Of a DNA stretch of 64,000 nt, positions 35,686 to 44,681 are shown piece by piece. A program made the position numbers and the translations under genes. Within the stretch, counting starts at the first letter, position 1. Each line of letters opens with the position of its first letter. The DNA lies in NCBI GenBank assembly GCA_044449065.1, contig JBIOHP010000012.1:1-64000 (forward strand), read 5' to 3'. The notes beneath the pieces were generated by a model that was not told the DNA's origin, searched no databases, and was given only the letters and a program-made list of their open reading frames with translations. The DNA comes from JBIOHP01 sp044449065 (GTDB lineage Bacteria > Bacteroidota > Ignavibacteria > UBA10030 > SZUA-254).

Positions 35686-37200
35686 TCAAAGTTCGTATTC
35701 TTCTTTTTTTCCGCCGGTCGTAACAGCGGTAGGATATTTTCCGCTGAAGCACGCCGTGCAGTAATCCTGACCTTTTGCGTGAGGAACCGATTCGAGAAGC
35801 CGGTCGAGAGATAAATATTCGAGCGTATCGACGCCAAGTTCCTGTCGAATCTTTTCCACATCGCCATCGCACCGGTTTGCTATCAATTCTTTCGGATCGG
35901 GAAAATCTATCCCGTAGTGGCATGGATATCGTATTGGAGGCGATGTTACCCGGAAATGGATTTCTTTTACGCCGGCTGCGCGCACCAGCTTCACAAGCTG
36001 TTTAGACGTAGTTCCCCGAACAATCGAGTCATCGACAATGACGACCTTACGATCTTTCAGGACGCCTTTCACGGTGTTGAATTTTGCCTTCACGCCCACC
36101 TGCCGCATTTCCTGCGCCGGCTGAATAAATGTTCTGCCGACGTAATGATTGCGGATTAAACCGATTTCGTATTTGGTTTTGAGTCCCTGCTTCTGACTCG
36201 CGCTAACGTAACCGATGGTAGCGGTGTTGCTGGAATCGGGAACGTTAATGACGATAACTATTTCACCGTCCTCATCGGAAGGCACCGGCGCCTGCAGGGC
36301 GAGATTTTTTCCAAGCTTCCTGCGCACCTTATCAACGTTCTCGCCGAAGATTTGACTATCCGGGCGGGAAAAATAAATATATTCAAAGATGCAATGATGG
36401 TGCTTCCCGTTAGATTTTGACAACCGGTACGAAGTTGGTTTGTTCGTTTTCACTGAATCCCGGTCGAATACCGCCACTTCGCCCGGTTCAATATCCCGGA
36501 TGTAGGTTGCATCGATAATATCGAACGCGCATGTTTCTGAAGCGACAATGAACGAATCGCCAACTTTTCCCAACGCGAGTGGGCGCCAGCCATGAGGATC
36601 GCGCGCTACGATCAATTTATCATCGGTTAAAATTGCTATGGAGAACGCCCCTTCAACTTGATTAAGCGCGTCGATAATTTGTTCCACCTGACCGGGTTTC
36701 TGGCTTTTTGCCGCCAGATGTAAAATCGTCTCAGTATCCGATGTTGTTTGGAAGATTGTCCCCTCATTTTGCAGGCGTTGGCGGATTTCCCGGAAGTTAG
36801 TCAGGTTACCGTTATGGCAAAGCGCCATGTTCCCCATTTTATAATTCACCACCAGTGGCTGTACGTTGAATTTGTTGGTCGCAGAACCAGCAGTCGAGTA
36901 CCGGTTATGCCCTATGGCAGAATTACCGATTAAAACGTCGCTGAATAATTTGTCATCTTTAAATATATCGCTAACGAGACCGAAGTCTTTGATGGCGTGA
37001 AATTTGTATTTTCCTGTTTTTTCATCGTAATCTGATGTTACGATACCCGATCCTTCCTGTCCGCGATGCTGCAGAGCATGAAGGCAAAAGTAAGTTAATC
37101 TTGCCGCTTGCGGATTTCCATACACTCCCACAACCCCGCACTCATCGTGCGGTTTATCGTTTAATAACTGCTCATCTACAATAAAATTAATCTTTTTCAT
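35686..37200 (-). CDS. purF: Amidophosphoribosyltransferase
   Basis: PurF commits PRPP to purine synthesis by making phosphoribosylamine. The 504-aa protein begins with a 20-residue propeptide, and C21 (ECGVVGVYG) is the N-terminal nucleophile after cleavage. Fe-S ligands are visible in HHHCIFEY, YPCHYGID and DYCTACFSG, so this is the Bacillus-type cluster-containing enzyme. The PRPP loop is VVIVDDSIVRGTTS. The region upstream carries 11-bp tandem repeats. The stop is four bases before the pgsA ATG. Confidence 0.96.
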   Translation of the reverse strand: MKKINFIVDEQLLNDKPHDECGVVGVYGNPQAARLTYFCLHALQHRGQEGSGIVTSDYDEKTGKYKFHAIKDFGLVSDIFKDDKLFSDVLIGNSAIGHNRYSTAGSATNKFNVQPLVVNYKMGNMALCHNGNLTNFREIRQRLQNEGTIFQTTSDTETILHLAAKSQKPGQVEQIIDALNQVEGAFSIAILTDDKLIVARDPHGWRPLALGKVGDSFIVASETCAFDIIDATYIRDIEPGEVAVFDRDSVKTNKPTSYRLSKSNGKHHHCIFEYIYFSRPDSQIFGENVDKVRRKLGKNLALQAPVPSDEDGEIVIVINVPDSSNTATIGYVSASQKQGLKTKYEIGLIRNHYVGRTFIQPAQEMRQVGVKAKFNTVKGVLKDRKVVIVDDSIVRGTTSKQLVKLVRAAGVKEIHFRVTSPPIRYPCHYGIDFPDPKELIANRCDGDVEKIRQELGVDTLEYLSLDRLLESVPHAKGQDYCTACFSGKYPTAVTTGGKKEEYEL

Positions 37201-37251
37201 AGGGTATCAATGTACTGAAAAATGGGGAGGGATTCAAACAAAAAATATTTT

Positions 37252-37370
37252 GGGACAAAATGGGGACAGTTTATTTTTTAATTGGTCAAAACATAACGCA
37301 TAAGAAGTTTTTATCTTTTTTCCGTACCCAAAGTGTCCCCATTCTGTCCCCATTTTGTCCCCATTTTGTC
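37252..37370. repeat. 11-bp tandem repeat with inverted copy upstream of purF
   Basis: Three copies of TGTCCCCATT(T/C) with an exact period of 11 (37334-37344, 37345-37355, 37356-37366) are followed by a partial fourth copy. An inverted relative GGGACAAAATGGGGACA lies at 37252-37268. These lie between purF and anything upstream on the minus strand and could be regulatory or a repeat footprint. Confidence 0.7.
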
Positions 37371-37508
37371 TTCATAAAATCCCCATTTTTTCTCATTCGG
37401 TCACTAATTTTTTCCATTTTATTTGATTCGTTATCGAAAGGCATAGCCAATCAGCAAAGCTGGCGCTTCGCTGTACAATAGCGACGATTTGCACAAATTG
37501 ATATACAA

Positions 37509-37528
37509 AAATCCCAACGTTTCGGGAT
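37509..37528. repeat. Small inverted repeat AATCCC...GGGATT
   Basis: The sequence around 37509-37528 reads AATCCCAACGTTTCGGGATT, a 6-7 bp arm pair. It could be a weak terminator or part of the repeat-rich purF-upstream gap. No gene is recognised from 37371 to 37781. Confidence 0.45.
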
Positions 37529-37781
37529 TGTTGAGACGCAAAATTACAATTTCGCATAATAAGTAACGTGTTGTCGATTGATGAAGTTAGGGTTGGAGCC
37601 CTGGTGATAATGATATTACAGTATACGGCTGTATATATAATATAAGGACTTTTAGTTAAAAAGGCAAGGGATATTTTTATAAATTTGTTTTTCCAATGGG
37701 AAACCATGAATACAAGAATTATTTAATCATTTTTTCCTGTCCTTTCTTTTTGGAAAGAAAGGACGAAAGAAAACTTGGCTC

Positions 37782-37924
37782 CAGAACCAATGCCTGAATA
37801 ATTGCATCTTTTTTGCAAACAAACGAACTCTCCCGTCCCGTCAAATCCATCGTTGACGGGACGGGATCAGACAGCGTTTGTTCTTAATATAGCGATGCAA
37901 TTATTCCAGGCGGCATTGGTTCTG
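37782..37924. repeat. Nested ~145-bp inverted repeat
   Basis: The outer arms are CAGAACCAATGCCTGAATAA (37782 onward) and its near-complement ending TTGGTTCTG (to 37924). The inner arms are TCCCGTCCCGTCAA (near 37831-37844) and TTGACGGGACGGGA (near 37853-37866). The pair of arms can form one long imperfect hairpin. No gene lies inside it. Confidence 0.7.
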
Positions 37925-37987
37925 ATGCCCAAAATAGCATTTACGATAATGTTCACTACCCAGCTACGCGGATGAGAAAAATTAAAA

Positions 37988-38018
37988 GAAGCCCCGTCAT
38001 TTAGTATGACAGGGCTTC
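37988..38018 (-). terminator. Terminator of the YD-repeat gene
   Basis: A 13-base arm pair with one mismatch (37988-38000 with 38006-38018, loop TTAGT), then on the minus strand TTTTAATTTTT. It lies about 20 bases beyond the stop of the secreted repeat protein. Confidence 0.8.
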
Positions 38019-38040
38019 GATTCAATTAAAACGTCAAATT

Positions 38041-39822
38041 TTATTTGACTAAAAGCATCTTGCGAGTCTGGCTGAAACGTTTAGATGGTTCGCTAACGCT
38101 TGTTGCATCAAGGCGGTAAATATAGATTCCTGACGCCCATTTATTTGCATCAAATTGTACAGTTTTCTCCCCCGGTTGCTCTGTTCGGTTTACCAATGTT
38201 TGTACCACCTGTCCAAGTACATTATAGATTGAAAGATGGACGTAAGACTCGTTTGGCAATTGATAATTAATTATCGTTGTTGGGTTGAACGGGTTGGGAT
38301 AGTTTGGGGATAAAGAATAGCTTGACGGCAAATTACCATGTGCTGGACCAATTCCTGTCATTATGTTTTTACGTATCAGAGTGATATTAACACCTAAGCC
38401 GAGAATGTAATTGTTGTTAGCCTTGTCATTTATAGTAAAATATGATTCCACAGGCAACCATGAGGAGTTAGACCAGGAGTCAAATCGAACTGAAGTTAGA
38501 TTTTCATCTGCATCGTAAGTGCAGAGTGATCGACCAGAATTCACCCAATGATCACTCGACCACGTTTCGTAATACCATGAAAGTATATTCCCTTTTGTAT
38601 CATAAGTGTAAATAAAATGGTAATTCTTTATCCATTGACTAACATACCAAGATTCGTACAACTTCGTGAGCATGTTACCACTTCCATCAAATGTGTAGGA
38701 TAGCCGATTAGAATATACCCATTGAGAATTTGACCAGTTTTCAAACCACTCGGAAAGCCGATATCCATTTAGATCATAGATGGCCGAATATCGATAATAA
38801 TTTACCCACTGACCGTTCCACCAGATTTCGAATAAGGAAGAAAGATTATTCCCATGGATATCGTATGTATAGATAGACTGCTCAGAATTGGTCCATTGAC
38901 CACCCGACCAATTTTGGTACAAAAAGGTAAGCTCATCACCATTAATATCGTAAGAATAAGTATAGCGAACATTATTTATCCATTGATCATTTGACCATCT
39001 TTGTAGTGAAAATGAAAGCATATTCCTATTTTCATCATATGTCCATGTATGAAGATAAGAATTCATCCATAGACCATTCGATAATTCATATAGTTCAGAA
39101 AGTTTATTTCCATCTGGATCGTACGTCCACGTATATCGGTCATGACCAACAAATTGACCATTGGAGGGATATTCAATCAATTCGGAAAGTTTATTACCAT
39201 TTATATCATACGTGTAGCTATGGCGTTCGGTGTTCGCCCATTGACCATTCGACCAGGATTCATCCAATTCATAAAGCATATTCCCATTAAGATCATACGC
39301 ATATGTTATGCGAGTAGAATTCATTAATTGAGAGTTCGAACGGATTTCATCCAATTCTGAAAGTCTCCTCCCGTCTGAATCGTACGCGTAGCTAATGCGG
39401 GTTGTGTCCACCCAGATGTCTCCTTTCAATACCTGTGTCAAATCGGATGTCATCTTAGCACCGGTGTTGAACGAATACACGTGCCTCGTGGTGTCATTAA
39501 AGCTAAAAACAATTGCCGTGTCAATAACAGAAATTTGTCCAGTTGGAAACAGCATCCCATTAATCGGCATATATTTATTTTGTCCCTGGTTGGACATGAA
39601 ATGATCATCGGGGAAAGAATGAGATGGTAGCTTGAAATGAAGAGTGTCCATCCGGTTGGCAATATGGTCAGGAAACTGGTGCCGAGAGAGTGGATTCCAT
39701 ATATCATTACCTGGTGATATCTTTTTTTGCAAATGTTGGCTAAAGGTTGTCGTGGAAAGAATGAGCCCCATCATAATTGCAAGGGTGAGAATTATTTTAT
39801 CACTTTTCATTATTACCGCCAT
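38041..39822 (-). CDS. T9SS-exported protein with eleven 29-residue YD-type repeats
   Basis: This 593-aa protein begins with a signal peptide (MKSDKIILTLAIMMGLILS; ATG 39822 or ATG 39810 both fit). The main body contains about eleven tandem repeats of 29 residues, roughly 125-445, with consensus R-x-S/T-Y-T-Y-D-x-N-G-N-x-L-S-E-L-x-E-x-W-S-N-G-Q-W-x-N. The YD...G pattern recalls RHS/YD repeats, but these are shorter and Trp-rich. The C-terminal ~90 residues are a T9SS sorting domain (NYPNPFNPTT..., ...GIYIYRLDA...KMLLVK). It should be a surface or secreted beta-rich protein. No catalytic motif is recognised. Confidence 0.9.
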   Translation of the reverse strand: MAVIMKSDKIILTLAIMMGLILSTTTFSQHLQKKISPGNDIWNPLSRHQFPDHIANRMDTLHFKLPSHSFPDDHFMSNQGQNKYMPINGMLFPTGQISVIDTAIVFSFNDTTRHVYSFNTGAKMTSDLTQVLKGDIWVDTTRISYAYDSDGRRLSELDEIRSNSQLMNSTRITYAYDLNGNMLYELDESWSNGQWANTERHSYTYDINGNKLSELIEYPSNGQFVGHDRYTWTYDPDGNKLSELYELSNGLWMNSYLHTWTYDENRNMLSFSLQRWSNDQWINNVRYTYSYDINGDELTFLYQNWSGGQWTNSEQSIYTYDIHGNNLSSLFEIWWNGQWVNYYRYSAIYDLNGYRLSEWFENWSNSQWVYSNRLSYTFDGSGNMLTKLYESWYVSQWIKNYHFIYTYDTKGNILSWYYETWSSDHWVNSGRSLCTYDADENLTSVRFDSWSNSSWLPVESYFTINDKANNNYILGLGVNITLIRKNIMTGIGPAHGNLPSSYSLSPNYPNPFNPTTIINYQLPNESYVHLSIYNVLGQVVQTLVNRTEQPGEKTVQFDANKWASGIYIYRLDATSVSEPSKRFSQTRKMLLVK

Positions 39823-40076
39823 CGATGTTATTGAGTCATTGAGAACTATCTTAATAAGGATCGTTTATTACTCATATCAAAACATCTACATCTGTCATAG
39901 GTACGTATCGACGATGAAGTTTATCCCGTATATAAGGAAATATAAACGGAAATGGCTTCAAAGTTGATAGAGTCAATTTAACAAATGTTCAGGGAACTAT
40001 CAAATACAAGAGTTGCATTAACTCATTTTGATAGTGCGGAGCGTCTACGGATGATATGGATCCGGTATGATCTACG

Positions 40077-40195
40077 AATGACCTCACCCTAAGAATTCTG
40101 GCAGCTTCATGCTGCAGCTATTTCTCCCTCTCCCCCGGGAGAGGGTATTGATTTTTTATTTTTAAATGATGAACGATGTCGGGGTGAGGTCATTT
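40077..40195. repeat. Element with terminal inverted repeats (AATGACCTCACCC)
   Basis: The ends AATGACCTCACCCT (40077-40090) and GGGGTGAGGTCATT (40181-40194) are inverted complements. Inside are smaller hairpins (GCAGCTTCATGCTGC near 40111-40125 and CCCTCTCCCCCGGGAGAGGG near 40127-40146). No open frame fits within. It could be a small MITE-like element. Confidence 0.7.
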
Positions 40196-40318
40196 AAGAA
40201 AATTATTTAACCTAATTCAATCTTGGTTATCTTTTTCGCAGGCTTTTCGGACACGGAGCGTCTAAGAATGCATTCCGCCGCGGGAGCAGTGGAACGAGAA
40301 CTATAAGTTTCGCGATAG

Positions 40319-40394
40319 GCATCCATATGAGGAGATCGCTACTCCCGACTCCCGCCAAAAAGACGCTGGGTAAAGCTGTCGGGATCGCGATGAC
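40319..40394. repeat. Dispersed repeat family, copy B
   Basis: Starts GCATCCATATGAGGAGATCG, has a stretched loop (CCCGCCAAAAAGACGCTGGG) and ends TCGGGATCGCGATGAC. It is a longer version of copy A (32828) and shares its ends with copies C and D. Confidence 0.7.
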
Positions 40395-40552
40395 GGTTTA
40401 CAAATTCTGAGGAGTGGTGGAACGAAGAGTATGCGAGTCGTTAAATAAGCCCACTCCCGATAAACAGAATCGGGACGGGGAAAACACCCGTCCTTGATCC
40501 CCTCCATCACAACGCCCTGAGGCACACAGGGCGGACAGGGAGGGGATGCTTA

Positions 40553-42160
40553 TTACGCATCCCAGAGGGAAATCAGGGTGTCGTGCAGAAAATATTTATC
40601 GTCGCGCTGGAGGTAATCTGTGGTATAGTGAAGTCCCCTGCTCTCTTTGCGGCGGAGCGCGCAGCGGACGATCAATTTTGCAACGGTGGCGATATTGCGA
40701 AGTTCCACAAGGTCTTCTACCACTTTAGTGCGTTTGTAGAAATCCTCAATTTCGTCGGTGATGAGCTGGATGCGCCGCAGCGCGCGCTCAAGGCGGATGT
40801 TTGATCGCACAATACCGACATAATCCCACATAATCTCCTGGATCACCCGTTTATCGTGGGACATCAATATCCACTCCTCGGCATTGAACGTGCCGCTTTC
40901 ATCCCAGGGTGGGATTACGGGAATATCCGAATCGGTTACAGAAATTGTTTTCTTTACATCGTCAAACGCCCGGTGGGAGAACACCATCGCCTCCAGCAGC
41001 GAATTGCTCGCCAGACGGTTTGCGCCGTGAACGCCCGTCATGCTTACCTCGCCGCAAGCGTAAAGATTTACGATCGATGTACGGCCGTTCAGATCAGTTA
41101 CCACTCCCCCGCAGGAATAATGCGCCGCGGGCACAACCGGTATGGGTTCTTTGGTGATATCCAATTTATATTTTTGCAGGCATGTTTTATAAATATGCGG
41201 GAAATGATCCATCACCTCCGACGCCGGTAAATGACGCAGATCGAGCAGAACATACCGGTCGCCGCTTTTCTTCAGCTCCGTATCGATTGCACGCGCAACA
41301 ATATCTCTCGGCGCTAATGAACCGCGCGGGTCATACCCTTCCATGAATGTATTGCCGCTTTGGGTTTTCAGGATGCCGCCGAAACCGCGAACGGCTTCCG
41401 AAATTAAAAATGCCGGCGATCCGGACTGGTAAAGAGTCGTCGGATGAAATTGAATGAATTCCATATTGCCGATATCCGCGCCGGCTCTGTATGCCATCGC
41501 GATGCCGTCGCCGGTTGCAATAGGCGGATTTGTCGTATGACGGTAAACCTGACCGGCGCCACCGGTGCAAAGAATAGTTTTCTTCGCTAGAAAAATATCC
41601 ACCGATTTATTCACAACTTCCAGAACATACGCCCCCCAACAGTGAATCGGAGACATTTTTGAAATGGGCACCCCAAGATGATGTTCGGTGATGAGATCTA
41701 TGGCAAGATGGTTTTCATACACCGTAATATTTTTATGGTGATCGACCTGATGCAAGAGCGCCCGTTCGATTTCCCAACCGCTTCTATCGTGCGCATGAAC
41801 AATGCGGTTACGGGAGTGTCCCCCCTCTTTGCCAAGATCAAGACTGCCATTTTTTTGAGTGAACTGCACACCGAGCTCCTGCAATTCCTTTAGCCGCAGT
41901 GGACCTTCGCGGACGAGAATTTCAACGGCGTCATGATGGCATAAACCCACGCCGGCGTTGAGTGTATCTTCAAGATGAAGATCGTACGAATCATCATCCG
42001 CCGTCACGGCGGCAACACCGCCCTGCGCGTAGTTTGTATTGGATTCCGCCCTCTCTTTTTTAGTTATGAGCGCTACCGTTCCAAGTTCCGCGGCTTTAAG
42101 CGCGAATGATAAGCCCGCGATGCCGCTGCCAAGAATAAGAAAATCTGAACGTATTACCAT
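40553..42160 (-). CDS. nadB: L-aspartate oxidase
   Basis: NadB oxidises L-aspartate to iminoaspartate, the first step of de novo NAD synthesis. The 535-aa flavoprotein has an FAD dinucleotide fold (ILGSGIAGLSFALKAAE), the substrate-binding NYAQGGVAAV and the characteristic HFPHIYKTCLQ and HGANRLASNSLLEA segments. Its C-terminal helical domain ends in the usual Arg-rich region. Quinolinate synthase (nadA) is not adjacent. It is separated from coaE by 53 bases. Confidence 0.95.
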   Translation of the reverse strand: MVIRSDFLILGSGIAGLSFALKAAELGTVALITKKERAESNTNYAQGGVAAVTADDDSYDLHLEDTLNAGVGLCHHDAVEILVREGPLRLKELQELGVQFTQKNGSLDLGKEGGHSRNRIVHAHDRSGWEIERALLHQVDHHKNITVYENHLAIDLITEHHLGVPISKMSPIHCWGAYVLEVVNKSVDIFLAKKTILCTGGAGQVYRHTTNPPIATGDGIAMAYRAGADIGNMEFIQFHPTTLYQSGSPAFLISEAVRGFGGILKTQSGNTFMEGYDPRGSLAPRDIVARAIDTELKKSGDRYVLLDLRHLPASEVMDHFPHIYKTCLQKYKLDITKEPIPVVPAAHYSCGGVVTDLNGRTSIVNLYACGEVSMTGVHGANRLASNSLLEAMVFSHRAFDDVKKTISVTDSDIPVIPPWDESGTFNAEEWILMSHDKRVIQEIMWDYVGIVRSNIRLERALRRIQLITDEIEDFYKRTKVVEDLVELRNIATVAKLIVRCALRRKESRGLHYTTDYLQRDDKYFLHDTLISLWDA

Positions 42161-42213
42161 GCGAATGAATATACTAAATCATGATTGGAAAGACTATCCA
42201 TAGCAGCGTTGAG

Positions 42214-42831
42214 TCAGTTCAACTTTGTGAGGATGGAATAGAGAAATTCACAATTATTTTTCAACGATTGTAAATCGCCGGTATTATCAATCGTGAAATC
42301 AGCTTTCTCCCTGTGTTGTTCGGGAGGCGCCTGAGCAGAACGCCGGGCTTGAACTTCCGATTTACTGATTCCATCTCTTTTCAAAACACGATTAACAGAA
42401 GTCTCCTCGGATGATAATACCAATATGATATAATCGAACAGATCTTGAATGCCTGCGTCATAGATGAGGGCAGATTCTATAAACATGAGGGATATTTTGG
42501 GTGATATTTTTGCGGACTGAATAACATCATCCAGATATTTGATGACTACCGGATGAACAATTGCATTTATTTTTACTTTCAGCAAGTCATCCGTAAAAAT
42601 CAGTTTCGCCATTGCTTTTTTATCGAGAGCGCCGTCCTGACGATAAATTGATGAACCGCAGAGTGTAGTGATTCTTTTTTTTAAACGGGGGTCTGTATTC
42701 ATTACTTCTTTAGCAATTGCATCGGAGGAATAAATTATCCCCCCGAGGGATTTGAAGATGGCGCAGACTTCGGACTTTCCGCTGCCAATTCCGCCTGTAA
42801 CACCGATTGCAAGAGTTCGTTTTGGGTTCAT
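42214..42831 (-). CDS. coaE: Dephospho-CoA kinase
   Basis: CoaE catalyses the last step of CoA synthesis, phosphorylating the 3'-OH of dephospho-CoA. The 205-aa protein has the P-loop GVTGGIGSGKSEV (about 9-21) and the family's characteristic SSDAIAKEVM. It starts at ATG 42831 and lies downstream of rny, after a terminator (42983-43027). It is not linked to other CoA genes here. Confidence 0.95.
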   Translation of the reverse strand: MNPKRTLAIGVTGGIGSGKSEVCAIFKSLGGIIYSSDAIAKEVMNTDPRLKKRITTLCGSSIYRQDGALDKKAMAKLIFTDDLLKVKINAIVHPVVIKYLDDVIQSAKISPKISLMFIESALIYDAGIQDLFDYIILVLSSEETSVNRVLKRDGISKSEVQARRSAQAPPEQHREKADFTIDNTGDLQSLKNNCEFLYSILTKLN

Positions 42832-42893
42832 AATGCTTGCAGAAAGCGACCTCTAACAGGTAGGAAATTGAAAATCAACGGAAAAGATCCCCT

Positions 42894-42934
42894 GCGATGC
42901 AAAGAACGCATCGCGTCCCCCTTGAAAAGGAGGA
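42894..42934. repeat. Paired small hairpins upstream of coaE
   Basis: GCGATGC (42894-42900) pairs with GCATCGC (42908-42914), and TCCCCCTT (42916-42923) pairs with AAGGAGGA (42927-42934). It sits about 60 bases upstream of the coaE ATG, in a gap with no other feature. Confidence 0.45.
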
Positions 42935-42982
42935 CGAACGTTTCCATACAATGCGGTACACCCCAGCATATCTTACTCGTAA

Positions 42983-43027
42983 AATAAAAAAGCCAGCGAG
43001 ATTATCGTGGAGATATTTCGCCGGCTT
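42983..43027 (-). terminator. Terminator of rny
   Basis: On the minus strand AAGCCGGCGA pairs with TCGCTGGCTT (one mismatch), followed by TTTTTATTTT. It lies 19 bases beyond the rny stop. Confidence 0.8.
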
Positions 43028-43045
43028 ATAGATGTATGTAATAAT

Positions 43046-44614
43046 TTATTTTGCAAAAGCAACGGAACGTTTTTCCCGGATAACTGTCACTTTGATCTGC
43101 CCGGGATATTCCATTTCCGACTGTATCTTCTGGGCGATATCGTGCGCGAGAACATCAGCCATAGCATCGTCTATCTTGTCGTGCTGAACGATGACGCGGA
43201 TTTCCCTGCCCGCTTGTATTGCATATGTATTTAACACGCCATCAAATGATTTTGCGAGAGTTTCGAGGCGTTCGAGACGCTTTGCATATCCCTCAATCGA
43301 TTCACGCCTTGCGCCGGGTCTTGCGCCGCTGATAGCGTCAGCCGCCTGTACGAGGGATGCAATGGGATGTTCCATCGGGATATCTTCATGATGGGAACCA
43401 ATCGCATTAGCGACGATAGGATTCTCGCCATATTTTTTCGCCAGATCATACCCAACGAGCGCATGCGGACCTTCGACAGATTTATCGACTGTTTTACCAA
43501 TATCGTGGAGCAGACCCGCGCGTTTAGCAAGATTTCCATCAAGACCTAATTCAACCGCCATTAAGCCGGTAATATGCGCCACTTCGATACTATGAGAAAG
43601 AAGATTTTGCCCGTAACTTGAGCGATATTTCATCATCCCGATGTGTTTAAGAATCTCTTCATGACCACCATGGAGACCGCATTGGAGAAGCGCGTTTTCA
43701 CCCGTCTGACGGATTTCATCATCCAATTCTTTCCGCACTTTACCGACAACTTCTTCAATTCTTGCCGGATGAATTCTTCCATCGGCAATTAACCGTTCAA
43801 GCGCAATTTTTGCAACCTCCCGCCTTAGCGGATCAAAACCTGAAAGGATGACAGCTTCAGGTGTATCATCAACGATGACGTCAATACCGGTGCTTGCTTC
43901 AAATGCCCGTATATTTCTTCCCTCTTTACCAATTATCCTACCTTTAATTTCATCACTCTCAAGGTGAAGAACGCTGACGGTAGATTCAACGGAATGATCG
44001 GTGGCGCTGCGTTGGATTGCTTGAATGATTAGTTTTTGAGCTTCTTTCTTCCCATCTAATTTCGCCTGATCCCGGATTTCCTTCACTATCTGCGCGGTTT
44101 CGTTTTTCGCCTCGCTGACCATATTCGTGCTTAGGGCTTTTTTTGCCTCGTCGCGGGTCATCCCCGCAACTTTCTCCAACCGTTGGTTCTCATCTTGAAT
44201 TTGGCGCTGAAGCCCTTGCTGTTTCTCTTCCAGTTGTTTGAGTCGATCTTCCAGGTCTTTGCGGATCTGGTTAAGTTCCTTTTCTTTCCTGTTTACCAGT
44301 TCGACGCGGCGTTCAAGTGTTTCTTCACGCGTGCCAAGCTGTTTTTCAAACGCCTGCTGCTTATTCCGTTTCTGATTGACTTCATGGTCGAATTCTTGTT
44401 TTTTCTTATACCACTCGTCTTTCACTTCGAGTAATTTTTCTTTTTTAAGGTTGTTGGCGTCCCGCTCAGCATCGGATAGAATATCTTTTGCGCGCTGTTC
44501 GGCGCTCGCAATCTTATTTTTTCCACTTTTGTGATTTACGTACCAACCCAAAGCAAAGGCAATGCCGGTGAGGACCACGATCATCGGAGGTAAAATATAG
44601 AGATCAAAATTCAT
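43046..44614 (-). CDS. rny: Ribonuclease Y
   Basis: RNase Y is a membrane-anchored endoribonuclease that starts mRNA decay. The 522-aa protein has one N-terminal transmembrane helix (about 5-25), a long charged coiled coil (about 35-200), a KH domain (IIGKEGRNIRAFE) and an HD domain with the metal motif LLHDIGKTVD. GGAGGG lies just before the ATG. It is downstream of the 6S-like RNA and zapA on the same strand. Having rny is typical where RNase E is absent or reduced. Confidence 0.95.
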   Translation of the reverse strand: MNFDLYILPPMIVVLTGIAFALGWYVNHKSGKNKIASAEQRAKDILSDAERDANNLKKEKLLEVKDEWYKKKQEFDHEVNQKRNKQQAFEKQLGTREETLERRVELVNRKEKELNQIRKDLEDRLKQLEEKQQGLQRQIQDENQRLEKVAGMTRDEAKKALSTNMVSEAKNETAQIVKEIRDQAKLDGKKEAQKLIIQAIQRSATDHSVESTVSVLHLESDEIKGRIIGKEGRNIRAFEASTGIDVIVDDTPEAVILSGFDPLRREVAKIALERLIADGRIHPARIEEVVGKVRKELDDEIRQTGENALLQCGLHGGHEEILKHIGMMKYRSSYGQNLLSHSIEVAHITGLMAVELGLDGNLAKRAGLLHDIGKTVDKSVEGPHALVGYDLAKKYGENPIVANAIGSHHEDIPMEHPIASLVQAADAISGARPGARRESIEGYAKRLERLETLAKSFDGVLNTYAIQAGREIRVIVQHDKIDDAMADVLAHDIAQKIQSEMEYPGQIKVTVIREKRSVAFAK

Positions 44615-44681
44615 AGACCCTCCATCGTTTCATAATCAATCGATCATTAAATGTTTAAGTAGAGAATTTAGATATATAAAT

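Larger units (their letters stand above)
39823..40552. other. Non-coding repeat-rich gap between the YD-repeat gene and nadB
   Basis: It holds two repeat elements (40077-40195 and 40319-40394), described separately, and a further hairpin near 40496-40545 (CCCTCC...GGAGGG). No gene is supported in it. Confidence 0.6.

Noticed and set aside
37393..37707. 104-aa open frame on the minus strand upstream of purF
   Set aside because: It overlaps hairpins and AT-rich repeats, has no ribosome-binding site and no recognisable domain. I treat the stretch as non-coding.
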